Positions 7,369 through 14,804 of a stretch of DNA of 17,009 nucleotides are shown here, in pieces. Below the pieces are notes generated by a model. That model saw nothing but the letters and a program-made list of their open reading frames with translations, was not told the origin of the DNA and ran no database searches. The DNA is from DATDAW01 sp036525185. Its GTDB lineage: Bacteria; Verrucomicrobiota; Verrucomicrobiia; Chthoniobacterales; DASVRZ01. The first letter of the stretch is position 1; every line of letters begins with the position of its first letter. The position numbers were made by a program, and so were the translations under genes. The stretch is taken from the NCBI GenBank assembly GCA_036525185.1, contig DATDAW010000046.1, forward strand, positions 1 through 17,009. Reading direction: 5' to 3'.

Positions 7369-8298
7369 GTGAAAGGGCCGCGTTCTCTCCCGATTATGAA
7401 GTGGTTCTCTTTGTTTGTCGTGTTGAGCTTTCTGCTCCTCGTCTCAGCCGGAGCACAGACTCCTCTCCCAACGCCTCCCCGCCAGACGCCGTTAAAAGAG
7501 ATTCCATCCGAATCCGTGCCGACGGCCGGCATTTCAGACAAAGGGCAAATGGCGCTGGCGATTAAACCTGAGAAGTGGAAAACAGCAGAGACTCCCAACT
7601 TTTACATCCATTACCGCCGGCAGACCGAGGCCAGGAAAGTTGCCCGTGAAATCGAATTCGACCTGTTCGTCATCACCCAAACGCTCGGTGTGCAACCTTC
7701 CAGTTACTCGAAAAAATCGCACGTCTATGTTTTTGAAGACGAAAGCGAATGGCACGAATTCATCGCCGACGCCGGCATGGCCGATTGGATTTCCAGTTTC
7801 GCCCACGGCGATGAGTTATTTCTGAACGTCCGTGAAACCCGCGGCTCGACGCCATTTGACTCGCGAACGCTGGCGCATGAGACGACCCACGCCGTTGTCG
7901 CGCGCATCTATGGACGACAAAAAGCCTGGCCGCTTTGGGTTAACGAGGGCTTTGCCGAATACATGGGAGGCGCAGCCATTGCCGCGCGAAAAAATCAAAC
8001 GCTGAAACGCCATTTCGAGCCGCTCTTTGCCAATGACAACACGACTCCCATGAGTCTCGACGAGCTCGAACAAACGAAGACTTATCCCCAATCCGGTGTC
8101 TCCCGCCTTTATGAATCAGGGCAGGCCGCCGTGCGTTTGCTCATGGTCAGCGGCCCGTCGGATCGTTTTGTGCAACTCGTGGATATGCTCCTCACCGGCA
8201 AAACGCTGGCCGAAGCGGTCGCGGCGCTTTATGGAGACAAATTCAAAAATTACGACGACTTCAAAAAGGCTTACAACAAGATAACCAACCACCGATAG
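7369..8298 (+). CDS. Exported HExxH peptidase, MA-like (gluzincin) family
   Basis: This is a probable secreted or periplasmic zinc metallopeptidase. The zinc site is clear: H170-E171-T-T-H174 and, 19 residues later, the NEGFAEY motif with Glu193 as the third ligand. This is the arrangement of peptidase MA-like domains (PF13485). A signal peptide with core WFSLFVVLSFLLLVSAGAQ occupies the N-terminus, followed by a Pro-rich linker (about 32-50). Two starts are possible. GTG at 7369 has AGGGG eight bases upstream and gives nine extra residues. ATG at 7396 gives the cleaner signal peptide MKWFSLF. Residue numbers here use the GTG. The gene follows uvrB by 16 bases, and its stop lies one base before the holA ATG, so the three genes probably share a transcript. 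The substrate is unknown. Confidence 0.85.
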   Translation: MKGPRSLPIMKWFSLFVVLSFLLLVSAGAQTPLPTPPRQTPLKEIPSESVPTAGISDKGQMALAIKPEKWKTAETPNFYIHYRRQTEARKVAREIEFDLFVITQTLGVQPSSYSKKSHVYVFEDESEWHEFIADAGMADWISSFAHGDELFLNVRETRGSTPFDSRTLAHETTHAVVARIYGRQKAWPLWVNEGFAEYMGGAAIAARKNQTLKRHFEPLFANDNTTPMSLDELEQTKTYPQSGVSRLYESGQAAVRLLMVSGPSDRFVQLVDMLLTGKTLAEAVAALYGDKFKNYDDFKKAYNKITNHR

Positions 8299-8299
8299 C

Positions 8300-9442
8300 A
8301 TGCCGCCCAAGGGAAAATCCACAACCGCAACCGCTACCGCTTCAGCCATTTACGCCGTCGTCGGGAACGACGAATCCGAAGTCAAACGCGTGGCGCGCGA
8401 TCTTTCGCTGAAGCTCGCGCCCAAGGACGCTGGGGAATTCGGCATCGAAATCATCGACGGCGCGGCGGAGAATGCGGATCAGGCACGTCAGCGGATTGCG
8501 CAAACCATCGATGCCTTGCTGACCTTCCCCTTTTTCGGTGGTGGGAAACTGGTCTGGCTCAAGAATGCCAGCTTTCTGGCGGACAACGTTGCTGGGCGTG
8601 CTGAATCCGTCATCGAAGCGGTCGAAGCGCTTGCCCAAAAACTCCAGGCCGGTCTTGCGCCGGACGTTACGTTCCTACTCAGCGCCCCAGACATCGATAA
8701 GCGGCGTTCTTTTTATAAAATTCTGGGCAAGATCGCCAATCTTCAGGTCCTCGATAAGATCGACACCAGCCGTGGCAATTGGGAGGAGTTGGTCGAAGGA
8801 GTGATCGTGGCGGAAAGCCGCAAAACCGGGCTTCGTTTCGAGCGCGACGCTCTCGAATTGTTTGTTCAGCTCACGGGCGCCGATACGCGCCAAATCTCGA
8901 ATGAACTCGAAAAACTCGACCTTTTTCTCGGGAAAAAACGCGTTGTCGATCACGACACGGTTCGCCTCCTCGTCGCGCAAACCCGCGAAGGAGTCGTCTT
9001 CGAACTCGGGAATGTGCTCGCCCGGCGTGACTTGCGCGAATCCCTCCTCCTCGTCGATCAACTCCTGCGGCAAGGGGAAACCGCCATCGGAATTCTCTTC
9101 GCCGCCATCATCCCAACCGTCCGCAACCTGCTCGTCGCCAAGGACTTGATGGTTCGTCATAAACTGCGGCCCCCGGACAATCCGTTCAATTTTGCTCGAA
9201 CCCTCGAAAGATTGCCCCAGGATGCCATCCGTCATCTCCCCAGAAAAAAAGACGGCTCCGTAAACACATTCTCGCTGGGTTTTGCGGCGCAAGGGGCCGC
9301 GAAGTATCAGCTTCCGGAGCTTGAAGACGCCCTCAAAGCCTGCCTCGAAGCGAATCAGAAAATGGTCACCACTCAGCTCGATCCGGCTCTCATTCTCACA
9401 CAACTGATCGTTCGCATCGCCGGCGGGAAGAACCGCAGCTAG
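8300..9442 (+). CDS. holA: DNA polymerase III subunit delta
   Basis: This is the delta subunit of the clamp loader, which opens the beta sliding clamp during replication. The 380-residue protein shows the HolA layout. An N-terminal AAA-like fold without a P-loop begins AIYAVVGNDESEV and continues through FPFFGGGKLVWLKNASFL, the likely clamp-contacting region. The middle domain includes TGADTRQISNELEKL, the most conserved HolA motif. The C-terminal collar domain includes REGVVFELGNVLARRD, LLRQGETAIGILFAAIIPTVR and KYQLPELEDALKACLEANQKM. The ATG is separated by one base from the stop of the upstream peptidase, so translational coupling is likely. A conserved hairpin-forming sequence lies after the stop. 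Confidence 0.93.
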   Translation: MPPKGKSTTATATASAIYAVVGNDESEVKRVARDLSLKLAPKDAGEFGIEIIDGAAENADQARQRIAQTIDALLTFPFFGGGKLVWLKNASFLADNVAGRAESVIEAVEALAQKLQAGLAPDVTFLLSAPDIDKRRSFYKILGKIANLQVLDKIDTSRGNWEELVEGVIVAESRKTGLRFERDALELFVQLTGADTRQISNELEKLDLFLGKKRVVDHDTVRLLVAQTREGVVFELGNVLARRDLRESLLLVDQLLRQGETAIGILFAAIIPTVRNLLVAKDLMVRHKLRPPDNPFNFARTLERLPQDAIRHLPRKKDGSVNTFSLGFAAQGAAKYQLPELEDALKACLEANQKMVTTQLDPALILTQLIVRIAGGKNRS

Positions 9443-9466
9443 CCGGCACGAAGATGGGCTTTTGAG

Positions 9467-9497
9467 CACCAACGAATGACCTTCAAATGCGTTGGTG
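9467..9497. terminator. Hairpin between convergent holA and DUF4097 genes
   Basis: CACCAACG (9467-9474) and CGTTGGTG (9490-9497) form a perfect 8-bp stem with a 15-base loop. It falls entirely between the two convergent stop codons. A second weaker outer pairing, ACGAAGA with TCTTCGT, flanks it and runs into the end of the minus-strand gene. Neither strand has a T-run after the stem, so it would be a non-canonical or bidirectional 3' end structure rather than a textbook intrinsic terminator. Confidence 0.4.
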
Positions 9498-10502
9498 TCA
9501 CGTCTTCGTTCTGAGGTAAATATTTCCACCACTGGATCTTAAGCGTAGTTTTTTGCCTCCTCCGTTGACGGAGCCGTTTCCGGATGAACTTCCGCTCTTG
9601 TTATCCGCCTTGAAATTAAAGTCCGTTTCGATATCGCCTGCGGCGCTTTTTGCATCAATGTCAAAGGACGCATTTGCAGGCAACACGACTTCTACGTTCC
9701 CGCCAGCCGTTTTCAATTCACCATCCCCTTTGGGGGATTCCTTATATTCGACATTGATGTCACCACCGGCGGTCGTTGCTTCAAGCCCGCCGCCGACCGC
9801 TGCGACTTCAATGTCCCCGCCGGCCGTCTTCAATTCGGCGTTTTCTCCCGTGTAAGTAACGGTGATATCGCCGCCGGAAGATTTGGCCGTGATGCCGCCA
9901 AGCGCGGAGCCGACTTCAATCGTGCCTCCCGAGTTTCGCACTTCAAGTTCCCCGGTCACTTCCTGCACATGAATATCGCCACCGGAGCAAACCAGATTTG
10001 CCCTGCCGTCCACGCGATCCACCGCGATACCGTCGGCCGCCGATTTGACCGAAACATTTCCCTCAATTGAGCCGACCCGAATTCCACCGACACCGCTTTC
10101 GATATCCACGGAGAATTTCTTCGGCACCTTGATTTCATAATAGTCGGTCACGTCCCCAAGTTGCAGCCGCGGAAGGCCAGATGAATCCCGCCGATTACCG
10201 ATGCGAAGTTCGTTACTCATGCTCTGCACTTCGATTTTCTGCCGGGTCAAAGCTTCCTTGGGATCGCCTCGCAGGCTCGTCATTTTACGTGTCACGTGAA
10301 TCGTAACCCCCGCGATGTCAGCGGTCTGCACATCAACGGCACCCTGGCTGAGACGCATCACCAGTTTCCCTCCGGGCTCCACGGGATATGTTCCCGAGAG
10401 ATTCTCCGAAGCCGTGCGAACTTTGCATCCAGTCGAAGTCAGAACGAAAACAACGCCGAATAAAAGGCTGGCGGCGGATTTCAAGAATTTTCCCATATCC
10501 AT
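9498..10502 (-). CDS. DUF4097-type beta-solenoid lipoprotein
   Basis: This is a probable lipoprotein of 334 residues with a basic N-terminus, a hydrophobic core (SAASLLFGVVFVLTSTGC) and a lipobox-like STGC with the candidate lipidated Cys at 26. Ser at -3 makes the lipobox imperfect. The rest is a right-handed beta-repeat protein of the DUF4097 (PF13349) kind. From about residue 140, 'SGGDI' or 'GGI/GGN' turns recur roughly every 18-24 residues, for example CSGGDIHV, NSGGTIEV, SSGGDITV, TAGGDIEV, TAGGDINV, TAGGNVEV, SAAGDIET and SSGGNIYL. A Gly/Ser/Asn-rich stretch occurs near residues 300-315. Family members are often called putative adhesins, but function is unproven. ATG at 10496 is an alternative start. 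It is convergent with holA and divergent from the DUF2062 gene. Confidence 0.82.
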   Translation of the reverse strand: MDMGKFLKSAASLLFGVVFVLTSTGCKVRTASENLSGTYPVEPGGKLVMRLSQGAVDVQTADIAGVTIHVTRKMTSLRGDPKEALTRQKIEVQSMSNELRIGNRRDSSGLPRLQLGDVTDYYEIKVPKKFSVDIESGVGGIRVGSIEGNVSVKSAADGIAVDRVDGRANLVCSGGDIHVQEVTGELEVRNSGGTIEVGSALGGITAKSSGGDITVTYTGENAELKTAGGDIEVAAVGGGLEATTAGGDINVEYKESPKGDGELKTAGGNVEVVLPANASFDIDAKSAAGDIETDFNFKADNKSGSSSGNGSVNGGGKKLRLRSSGGNIYLRTKT

Positions 10503-10592
10503 ACGATGCAGACAGGAAACGCTTTGGATTCAATTTTTTTCCCGAAAACTTCGATCGGCGTGGACTAATCTCCCTGTCTGGACTCCTCACCC

Positions 10593-11147
10593 ATGGATAT
10601 TCGCGCGAAAGTTCGCCATCTGTTGACCCTCAATGCCACTCCGCACTCCATTGCCATGGGCGCAGCGATCGGAGTTTTTTTCGGGTTTATGCCTGTCTTT
10701 GGCTTCAAAACCCTTTTGAGCTACTTCAGCAGCCTGATTTTGCGCGCAAACACTGCCGCCGCCATCCTCGCTGTAACGCTGCACGACGTCCTGCTGCCGT
10801 TGATGCCCGTGTTCCTGCGCCTCGAATACCAAATCGGATATTGGCTTACATCCCACCCGCATCATTTGGCGCCACCCATCGAATTCCATGAACACGAGCA
10901 TTTCCACCTCACGTTCGCGTGGTTTAGAGATTGGCATCGAATGGTGCACATCGGCTGGCCGATCATGATTGGCTCGGTGATTATTGCCACCGTTGCCGCC
11001 GCCGCCACGTACGGCGTCGTTTACGGAATTTTTCACGTCCGTTTCCAACGCCGGATGCGAAGCATCAATCAGGAGGTAAACGCGTCAGAGAAGCAAGGAA
11101 CCGAGCAAACCGGCCAAAAAGAAACATCTGTCAACAACCGTTCCTGA
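10593..11147 (+). CDS. DUF2062 membrane protein with histidine-rich loop
   Basis: The protein has 184 residues. The N-terminal segment TPHSIAMGAAIGVFFGFMPVFGFKTLLSYF matches the DUF2062 (PF09835) pattern of a Gly-rich helix followed by 'P.FG..T'. Transmembrane segments lie around 19-36, 41-72 and 122-146. Between the second and third is a loop with nine His in residues 88-119 (SHPHH, FHEHEHFH, DWHRMVH), which could bind metal. The basic C-terminus is hydrophilic and probably cytoplasmic. No Shine-Dalgarno sequence precedes the ATG. The family has no firm biochemical role; some members sit near glycosyltransferase or envelope genes, as here. Translation ends with TGA at 11147, and the same frame stays open downstream. 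Confidence 0.82.
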   Translation: MDIRAKVRHLLTLNATPHSIAMGAAIGVFFGFMPVFGFKTLLSYFSSLILRANTAAAILAVTLHDVLLPLMPVFLRLEYQIGYWLTSHPHHLAPPIEFHEHEHFHLTFAWFRDWHRMVHIGWPIMIGSVIIATVAAAATYGVVYGIFHVRFQRRMRSINQEVNASEKQGTEQTGQKETSVNNRS

Positions 11148-11228
11148 CATTGCTTCCTCATTTGGATAAAGTTTTTATTCGCGCATACCGGATTACCCGC
11201 TACTTTGGTGGCACATCACAAGAGCTCG

Positions 11229-11381
11229 TTGGACAACATCGGAAAGCAAAGTGCAATCTCCGAAGACGAGCTTAAAGGGTGGAAAATTTTAAGGATTGTT
11301 CTGGGGGGAACAGCGGCCCTTCTCGGCTTCGTCGAGGGGGGCCGTATCCTTTTCCACCAAGTAGTATCTCTTACTTCTTAA
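11229..11381 (+). CDS. Possible small single-span membrane protein
   Basis: A 50-codon frame with no ATG ends at TAA 11379-11381. From TTG at 11229 it reads LDNIGKQSAISEDELKGW, followed by a transmembrane-like segment ILRIVLGGTAALLGFVEGG and the tail RILFHQVVSLTS. The polar and acidic N-terminus, single helix and short tail resemble genuine small membrane proteins. AAGAG lies four bases before the TTG. GTG at 11208 is an alternative that adds seven residues. The frame is the same as that of the DUF2062 gene and is open all the way from its TGA at 11147. The sequence could therefore instead be a former C-terminal extension of that protein, or chance. I do not recognise a family. Confidence 0.3.
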   Translation: MDNIGKQSAISEDELKGWKILRIVLGGTAALLGFVEGGRILFHQVVSLTS

Positions 11382-11399
11382 TCTTGCTCTTACTCTTAC
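11369..11399. repeat. Hexamer tandem array, TCTTAC type
   Basis: Four in-phase hexamers at 11376-11399 read TCTTAA, TCTTGC, TCTTAC and TCTTAC. A fifth TCTTAC at 11369-11374 is out of phase by one base. On the other strand this is a purine-rich GTAAGA array. It begins over the last codons of the small candidate reading frame and lies just upstream of the DUF4230 gene. It is the second short-unit array in the window. It is a simple repeat with no obvious coding role. Confidence 0.55.
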
Positions 11400-11435
11400 T
11401 CAGAGTACGCCGTGCCAGGATCCGCGAGCAACAGC

Positions 11436-12098
11436 ATGAGAGCCAGTAAACGCCTCCCCGTTCTCCTTTTCATCCTGCTTCTCCTCGCCGTTGCGATTTG
11501 GCTCGCATACCACTTCCTCCAAACGCTTCCGTCCCGGGTAATCGACGAATCCCAACGCCGTCTTCAGCTGCAGGCGAAAACGTTGCGTGACCAGTTTTTC
11601 GCAGTCACCAATTTCCAGCCAGTGGTCCGGGTCAAAAACCACATTGTGTTCGAAAAAACCGTCGAGATCGCTGAATTGGCCATCATTTCCCGTCCCACGG
11701 AAGTTACGCGCGAATTCGTCCACACATGGGCCGGCAGCACGAAAAAACTCCGTCTCCGCGGCACCTTCCAGGTCCGAAGCGGTTTCGATCTGCGGAAAAG
11801 ATTCGAGATTGTGGTCGACGAAGCGAAAACGAGGATTCTCCTTCCATCCGCCGAGATTCTTTCCGTCGAACAAACCGATCTCACCGTCGAAGCCTTCGAA
11901 AATGGCTTCTGGAACGCGATTTCCGCACAGGACATCCAAACTGAAACAAAGGCTTTGAGAGATCTCGCGCGTCAACGAAACAGCCGACTCAACGCTGAGG
12001 CCGAAGCAAATCTCCAATCTCGCCTGAGGACCATTCTCGGCAACGACGTTGAAATCATCATCGAGCCGTCACTTCCAAAGCAACCACCGCCGCCATAG
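11436..12098 (+). CDS. Membrane-anchored DUF4230-like protein
   Basis: From ATG 11436 the protein has 220 residues. A basic N-terminus (MRASKR) leads into one transmembrane helix (LPVLLFILLLLAVAIWLAYHFL). An extracytoplasmic domain rich in beta strands and charged helices follows. The region from about residue 40 (LQAKTLRDQFFAVTNFQPVVRVKNHIVFE) through the alternating strands KKLRLRGTFQVRSGFDLRKRFEIVVDEA resembles DUF4230 (PF14014). A long amphipathic helix near 165-200 (IQTETKALRDLARQRNSRLNAEAEANLQSRLRTIL) and a Pro-rich tail end it. GTG at 11412 would add eight residues. Neither start has a strong ribosome binding site, although AGGA occurs at 11418-11421. Function is unknown. The family assignment is a pattern judgement. 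Confidence 0.7.
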   Translation: MRASKRLPVLLFILLLLAVAIWLAYHFLQTLPSRVIDESQRRLQLQAKTLRDQFFAVTNFQPVVRVKNHIVFEKTVEIAELAIISRPTEVTREFVHTWAGSTKKLRLRGTFQVRSGFDLRKRFEIVVDEAKTRILLPSAEILSVEQTDLTVEAFENGFWNAISAQDIQTETKALRDLARQRNSRLNAEAEANLQSRLRTILGNDVEIIIEPSLPKQPPPP

Positions 12099-12124
12099 CC
12101 CGTACGATGAGGGCAATAGGGGCA

Positions 12125-13606
12125 CTACGGCTTGTAAAGAGCACTGATTTCAATCCGACGGGTGAAATTCCTGCCTTCCATTTTGCCGTTGAGCAACACG
12201 CCGGGGAGGGCGTAATTCCGTGTGCGGAGGAGTTGATATCCCGCTTTTTCAATATCGCCTGCCGTCAAGCCAACCCAGTCTGGGCCGAGATGGTTGTCCC
12301 AAACCACCAACGTTCCGGGTGGCGAGTCGCGCAAGAGGCTCAGGTTCAGCCTCTTATCCTCTGTAAACATCGGTTTCTCCTGAATGCTTCGGTCCGTGAG
12401 CACGCACATCTGGGCGTGACTCCAGATAAATCGCTTCACCGGGAGCGGATTCGTTTCCAGCCATCGATCCATCTCGGCAATTGCCACGGCGTCCCGCGAC
12501 CAAATCAAGCCATCCAGATAAACAAAACTCAACGCGATTGACATAGCCAGCACCGGCGCGCCGAGGACCTGCGCCGTGGTGCCCAGCCAGCGCGAACTGC
12601 GCGTTGCCAGGGTCAGCAAGGTGTTCCAGCCGCAGAGCGTGACCACCGCCAGGCTCGGTGCAACGCAGACCATGTACCGGGGATATCCGGCGCTACCAAA
12701 CAGTCCGTATTTCCAGAAAACGGTGTGCAGACAAAAAATCAGTAATACTGGTGAAATCACGCAGAACCAATTCCGGTCCAGGAGATTGCGAAAGCGTGCC
12801 GCAAGCCCAATCAGGAGCGGGATGAGCAGGAGGGGACCGGCGAATTCCAGCGATCGCCCAGCGTAGCTGAAAAGCGTTCCATTTCCGTAAGTGCCCTGGA
12901 CCCATTGCTTCGGCCAGTCGTTCCTGATGAAAAGTGGATCTCCCGTAATCGCCCACGCAGTTGCCCACCAGACACCAACCCCGGTTGCAAGCAACGATGT
13001 CGCAGGGATGGCTCTCAAAGTGGAACGCAGAGGCGATTTGCCCGGTCGAGCCTTCCGCCACGCGCCCGCGAGAATCCAGATTCCCCACAGAATGCCCATG
13101 AAGAAACCTTCCGGACGCGCCAGCGGCAGTAGCGACGCGGCGAGCATCCCGCATATCAACCACCCGCGCAGATGCCAGCGGAGTGCGACGACGAAAATCA
13201 AAGCAAATAGTGGCTCGGTCAGCAAATCGGAATACAGCTCGAAAAAGACCGGTTGTCCCAGCAGCAGCGGAATCACGAGCCACGGGCGTTCTATTTTCAA
13301 GTCCTTGGCGAGGAGCCACGTCTGCCAGGCAACTGCCAGACCGATCGCAACCGCAAAAAATCTCGCAAAAGTCCACCCGAGGAGCACCGGGCCCGCAAAA
13401 AGGGCCGTGAAAAAAGGGCGTGCCCACACTTTCACCAGAAAAACCGGGTCCTCCCACGACGCTCGCGCCATGAGAAAGTGATATCCCGAATCCTGTTCCG
13501 GACTGCCGGGAAACAGAAAAATCAGCGCGACTCCGACCGTTGCCATGGCAAAAAGGGCAATGATCGCGAGCGTGAAATCGGAACGTGAGTCGCGGGGTCC
13601 GAACAT
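12125..13606 (-). CDS. Polytopic GT-C-like glycosyltransferase, putative
   Basis: This 493-residue membrane protein has roughly ten or more hydrophobic helices in its first 370 residues, then a soluble domain of about 125 residues at the C-terminus. The first helix (FTLAIIALFAMATVGVALIFLF) is followed by an acidic motif, PEQDSGYHF with Asp39, at the place where GT-C enzymes (GT39, ArnT and PMT families) keep their catalytic acid in the first periplasmic loop. KVWARPFFT follows, as in many family members. These features suggest transfer of a sugar from a polyprenyl-phosphate donor on the outer face of the membrane. Neither acceptor nor donor can be inferred. It is convergent with the DUF4230 gene and divergent from the L,D-transpeptidase. 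A large shadow frame overlaps its start but has no protein-like character. Confidence 0.68.
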   Translation of the reverse strand: MFGPRDSRSDFTLAIIALFAMATVGVALIFLFPGSPEQDSGYHFLMARASWEDPVFLVKVWARPFFTALFAGPVLLGWTFARFFAVAIGLAVAWQTWLLAKDLKIERPWLVIPLLLGQPVFFELYSDLLTEPLFALIFVVALRWHLRGWLICGMLAASLLPLARPEGFFMGILWGIWILAGAWRKARPGKSPLRSTLRAIPATSLLATGVGVWWATAWAITGDPLFIRNDWPKQWVQGTYGNGTLFSYAGRSLEFAGPLLLIPLLIGLAARFRNLLDRNWFCVISPVLLIFCLHTVFWKYGLFGSAGYPRYMVCVAPSLAVVTLCGWNTLLTLATRSSRWLGTTAQVLGAPVLAMSIALSFVYLDGLIWSRDAVAIAEMDRWLETNPLPVKRFIWSHAQMCVLTDRSIQEKPMFTEDKRLNLSLLRDSPPGTLVVWDNHLGPDWVGLTAGDIEKAGYQLLRTRNYALPGVLLNGKMEGRNFTRRIEISALYKP

Positions 13607-13647
13607 GTTTGGTTGAGGCGGGATCTTCCGCTTCTAAGTCACCAGCA

Positions 13648-13680
13648 GTGTTTCCGGCAAGAGCCGTGTTTCCGGCAAGA
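13648..13680. repeat. Two copies of a 15-base direct repeat
   Basis: GTGTTTCCGGCAAGA occurs at 13648-13662 and again at 13666-13680, giving an 18-base period. The pair lies in the 167-base divergent gap between the GT-C-like gene and the L,D-transpeptidase gene. The inner 11-mer GTTTCCGGCAA also occurs at 597-607 inside the heptamer element. Nearby, on the minus strand, TTGACA (13709-13704) could be a -35 box for the GT-C-like gene, but I see no good -10 at normal spacing. Confidence 0.55.
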
Positions 13681-13773
13681 CTTACGAAATAGCGCTCACG
13701 ACGTGTCAACGCTGGTCGCGGCGATCAATCCGTGATATGAGGTGCGCGTTTTGTCTCTTAAAACTATCGCCCG

Positions 13774-14781
13774 ATGATTTTTCACCCAATTTTACGCTGG
13801 CTTGCCGGCTTGCGAAAACAAACCATCATCCTGCCAGCAGCAGGGGCACTGATCTCACTCTTTGCCGCAGGCTGCGCGACGACGGAATCGCCACCATCCG
13901 CTCAGGTCGATGCAGCGGCGCAGCGGACGCAGACGGTAAAATTACAGATCTTTCTCGACGCCAACCACTTCGGCCCCGGAGTCATCGACGGGCGTCCCGG
14001 CGAGTTCACCGCGAAAGCACTCGCCCGGTACAATGCTTCACGTGGTTTGCCTCCCGGCACCCAACCGGACGTGAGTGCGATCGAGCCGCTGCAAATTTAC
14101 AAGATCTCCGCAGATGACGTGCGCCGAATCGGCTCCCAAGCGGACGAACTTGCCGCCATCGAAAAGCAAAAGAATCAGCCCTATACATCGATGTCGGAAC
14201 TCGTTGCCGAGCGTTTTCACACGACCCAGAATTTTCTAGCGAAGATCAATCCCGGATTGAACATCAACACGTTGCAGCCGGGTGACAGCGTCATTGTGCC
14301 GAATGTCGAGCACCCATTCCAAATCGAGGATTTGCCGGGCTCGAAAACGATTACGCGCAAAACTCCACTCGCGGCGCGTCGGGTGACGATTAACCTTGGC
14401 GCGCGCATGCTCGAAGTCCGCGAAAACAATGGCACTCTTATCGCGGCGTTTCCGATCACACCTGGCTCGACGGAGCATCCGGCGCCCCCAGGCGAATGGC
14501 GCATCGTGGGCATTGCGACGTTTCCATGGTTTCGTTGGGACGACGGCGTTCTGGAACGCGGCGAGCGAACAGACACCTTTTACAATCTGCCTCCCGGACC
14601 GAACAGTCCCGTCGGCATTCTGTGGGCGGGCCTGAACAAGCCGGGCATCGGCATTCATGGCACGTCGAATCCGGACACCATCGGGCGGGCAGGGAGCCAC
14701 GGCTGCATCCGGTTGGCTAATTGGGACGCCGCAGTTTTTCGGACACTCGTTTCCGCAGGATCGTCGGTGACGATTCTCTGA
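13774..14781 (+). CDS. Lipoprotein L,D-transpeptidase with LysM-like and YkuD domains
   Basis: This is a probable cell-wall enzyme that forms 3-3 cross-links or attaches proteins to peptidoglycan. The 335-residue chain has a lipoprotein signal with the lipobox FAAGC (Cys34). A peptidoglycan-binding-like helix bundle follows (LQIFLDANHFGPGVIDGRPGE, 58-78). A LysM-like segment comes next (about 137-176: SMSELVAERFHTTQNFLAKI, then LQPGDSVIVPN). The YkuD catalytic domain is from about 203 to the end. The catalytic signature is intact: His295 (GIHGTSNPD) and SHGCIR with the nucleophile Cys311 and Arg313. The substrate loop carries ITPGSTEHPAPPGEW. It ends 23 bases before moaC, so the three downstream genes could share a transcript, although the functions are unrelated. 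Confidence 0.93.
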   Translation: MIFHPILRWLAGLRKQTIILPAAGALISLFAAGCATTESPPSAQVDAAAQRTQTVKLQIFLDANHFGPGVIDGRPGEFTAKALARYNASRGLPPGTQPDVSAIEPLQIYKISADDVRRIGSQADELAAIEKQKNQPYTSMSELVAERFHTTQNFLAKINPGLNINTLQPGDSVIVPNVEHPFQIEDLPGSKTITRKTPLAARRVTINLGARMLEVRENNGTLIAAFPITPGSTEHPAPPGEWRIVGIATFPWFRWDDGVLERGERTDTFYNLPPGPNSPVGILWAGLNKPGIGIHGTSNPDTIGRAGSHGCIRLANWDAAVFRTLVSAGSSVTIL

Positions 14782-14804
14782 TTTCGGGCTAAAGAACAGG
14801 AGCA

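Noticed and set aside
8675..9532. Minus-strand open frame of 285 codons opposite holA
   Set aside because: It is a shadow of the holA codons; holA has strong family motifs throughout.
12693..13709. Minus-strand open frame of 338 codons overlapping the GT-C-like gene
   Set aside because: Its translation is rich in Arg, Gly, Cys and Ser without domains. The other frame gives a coherent polytopic membrane protein.
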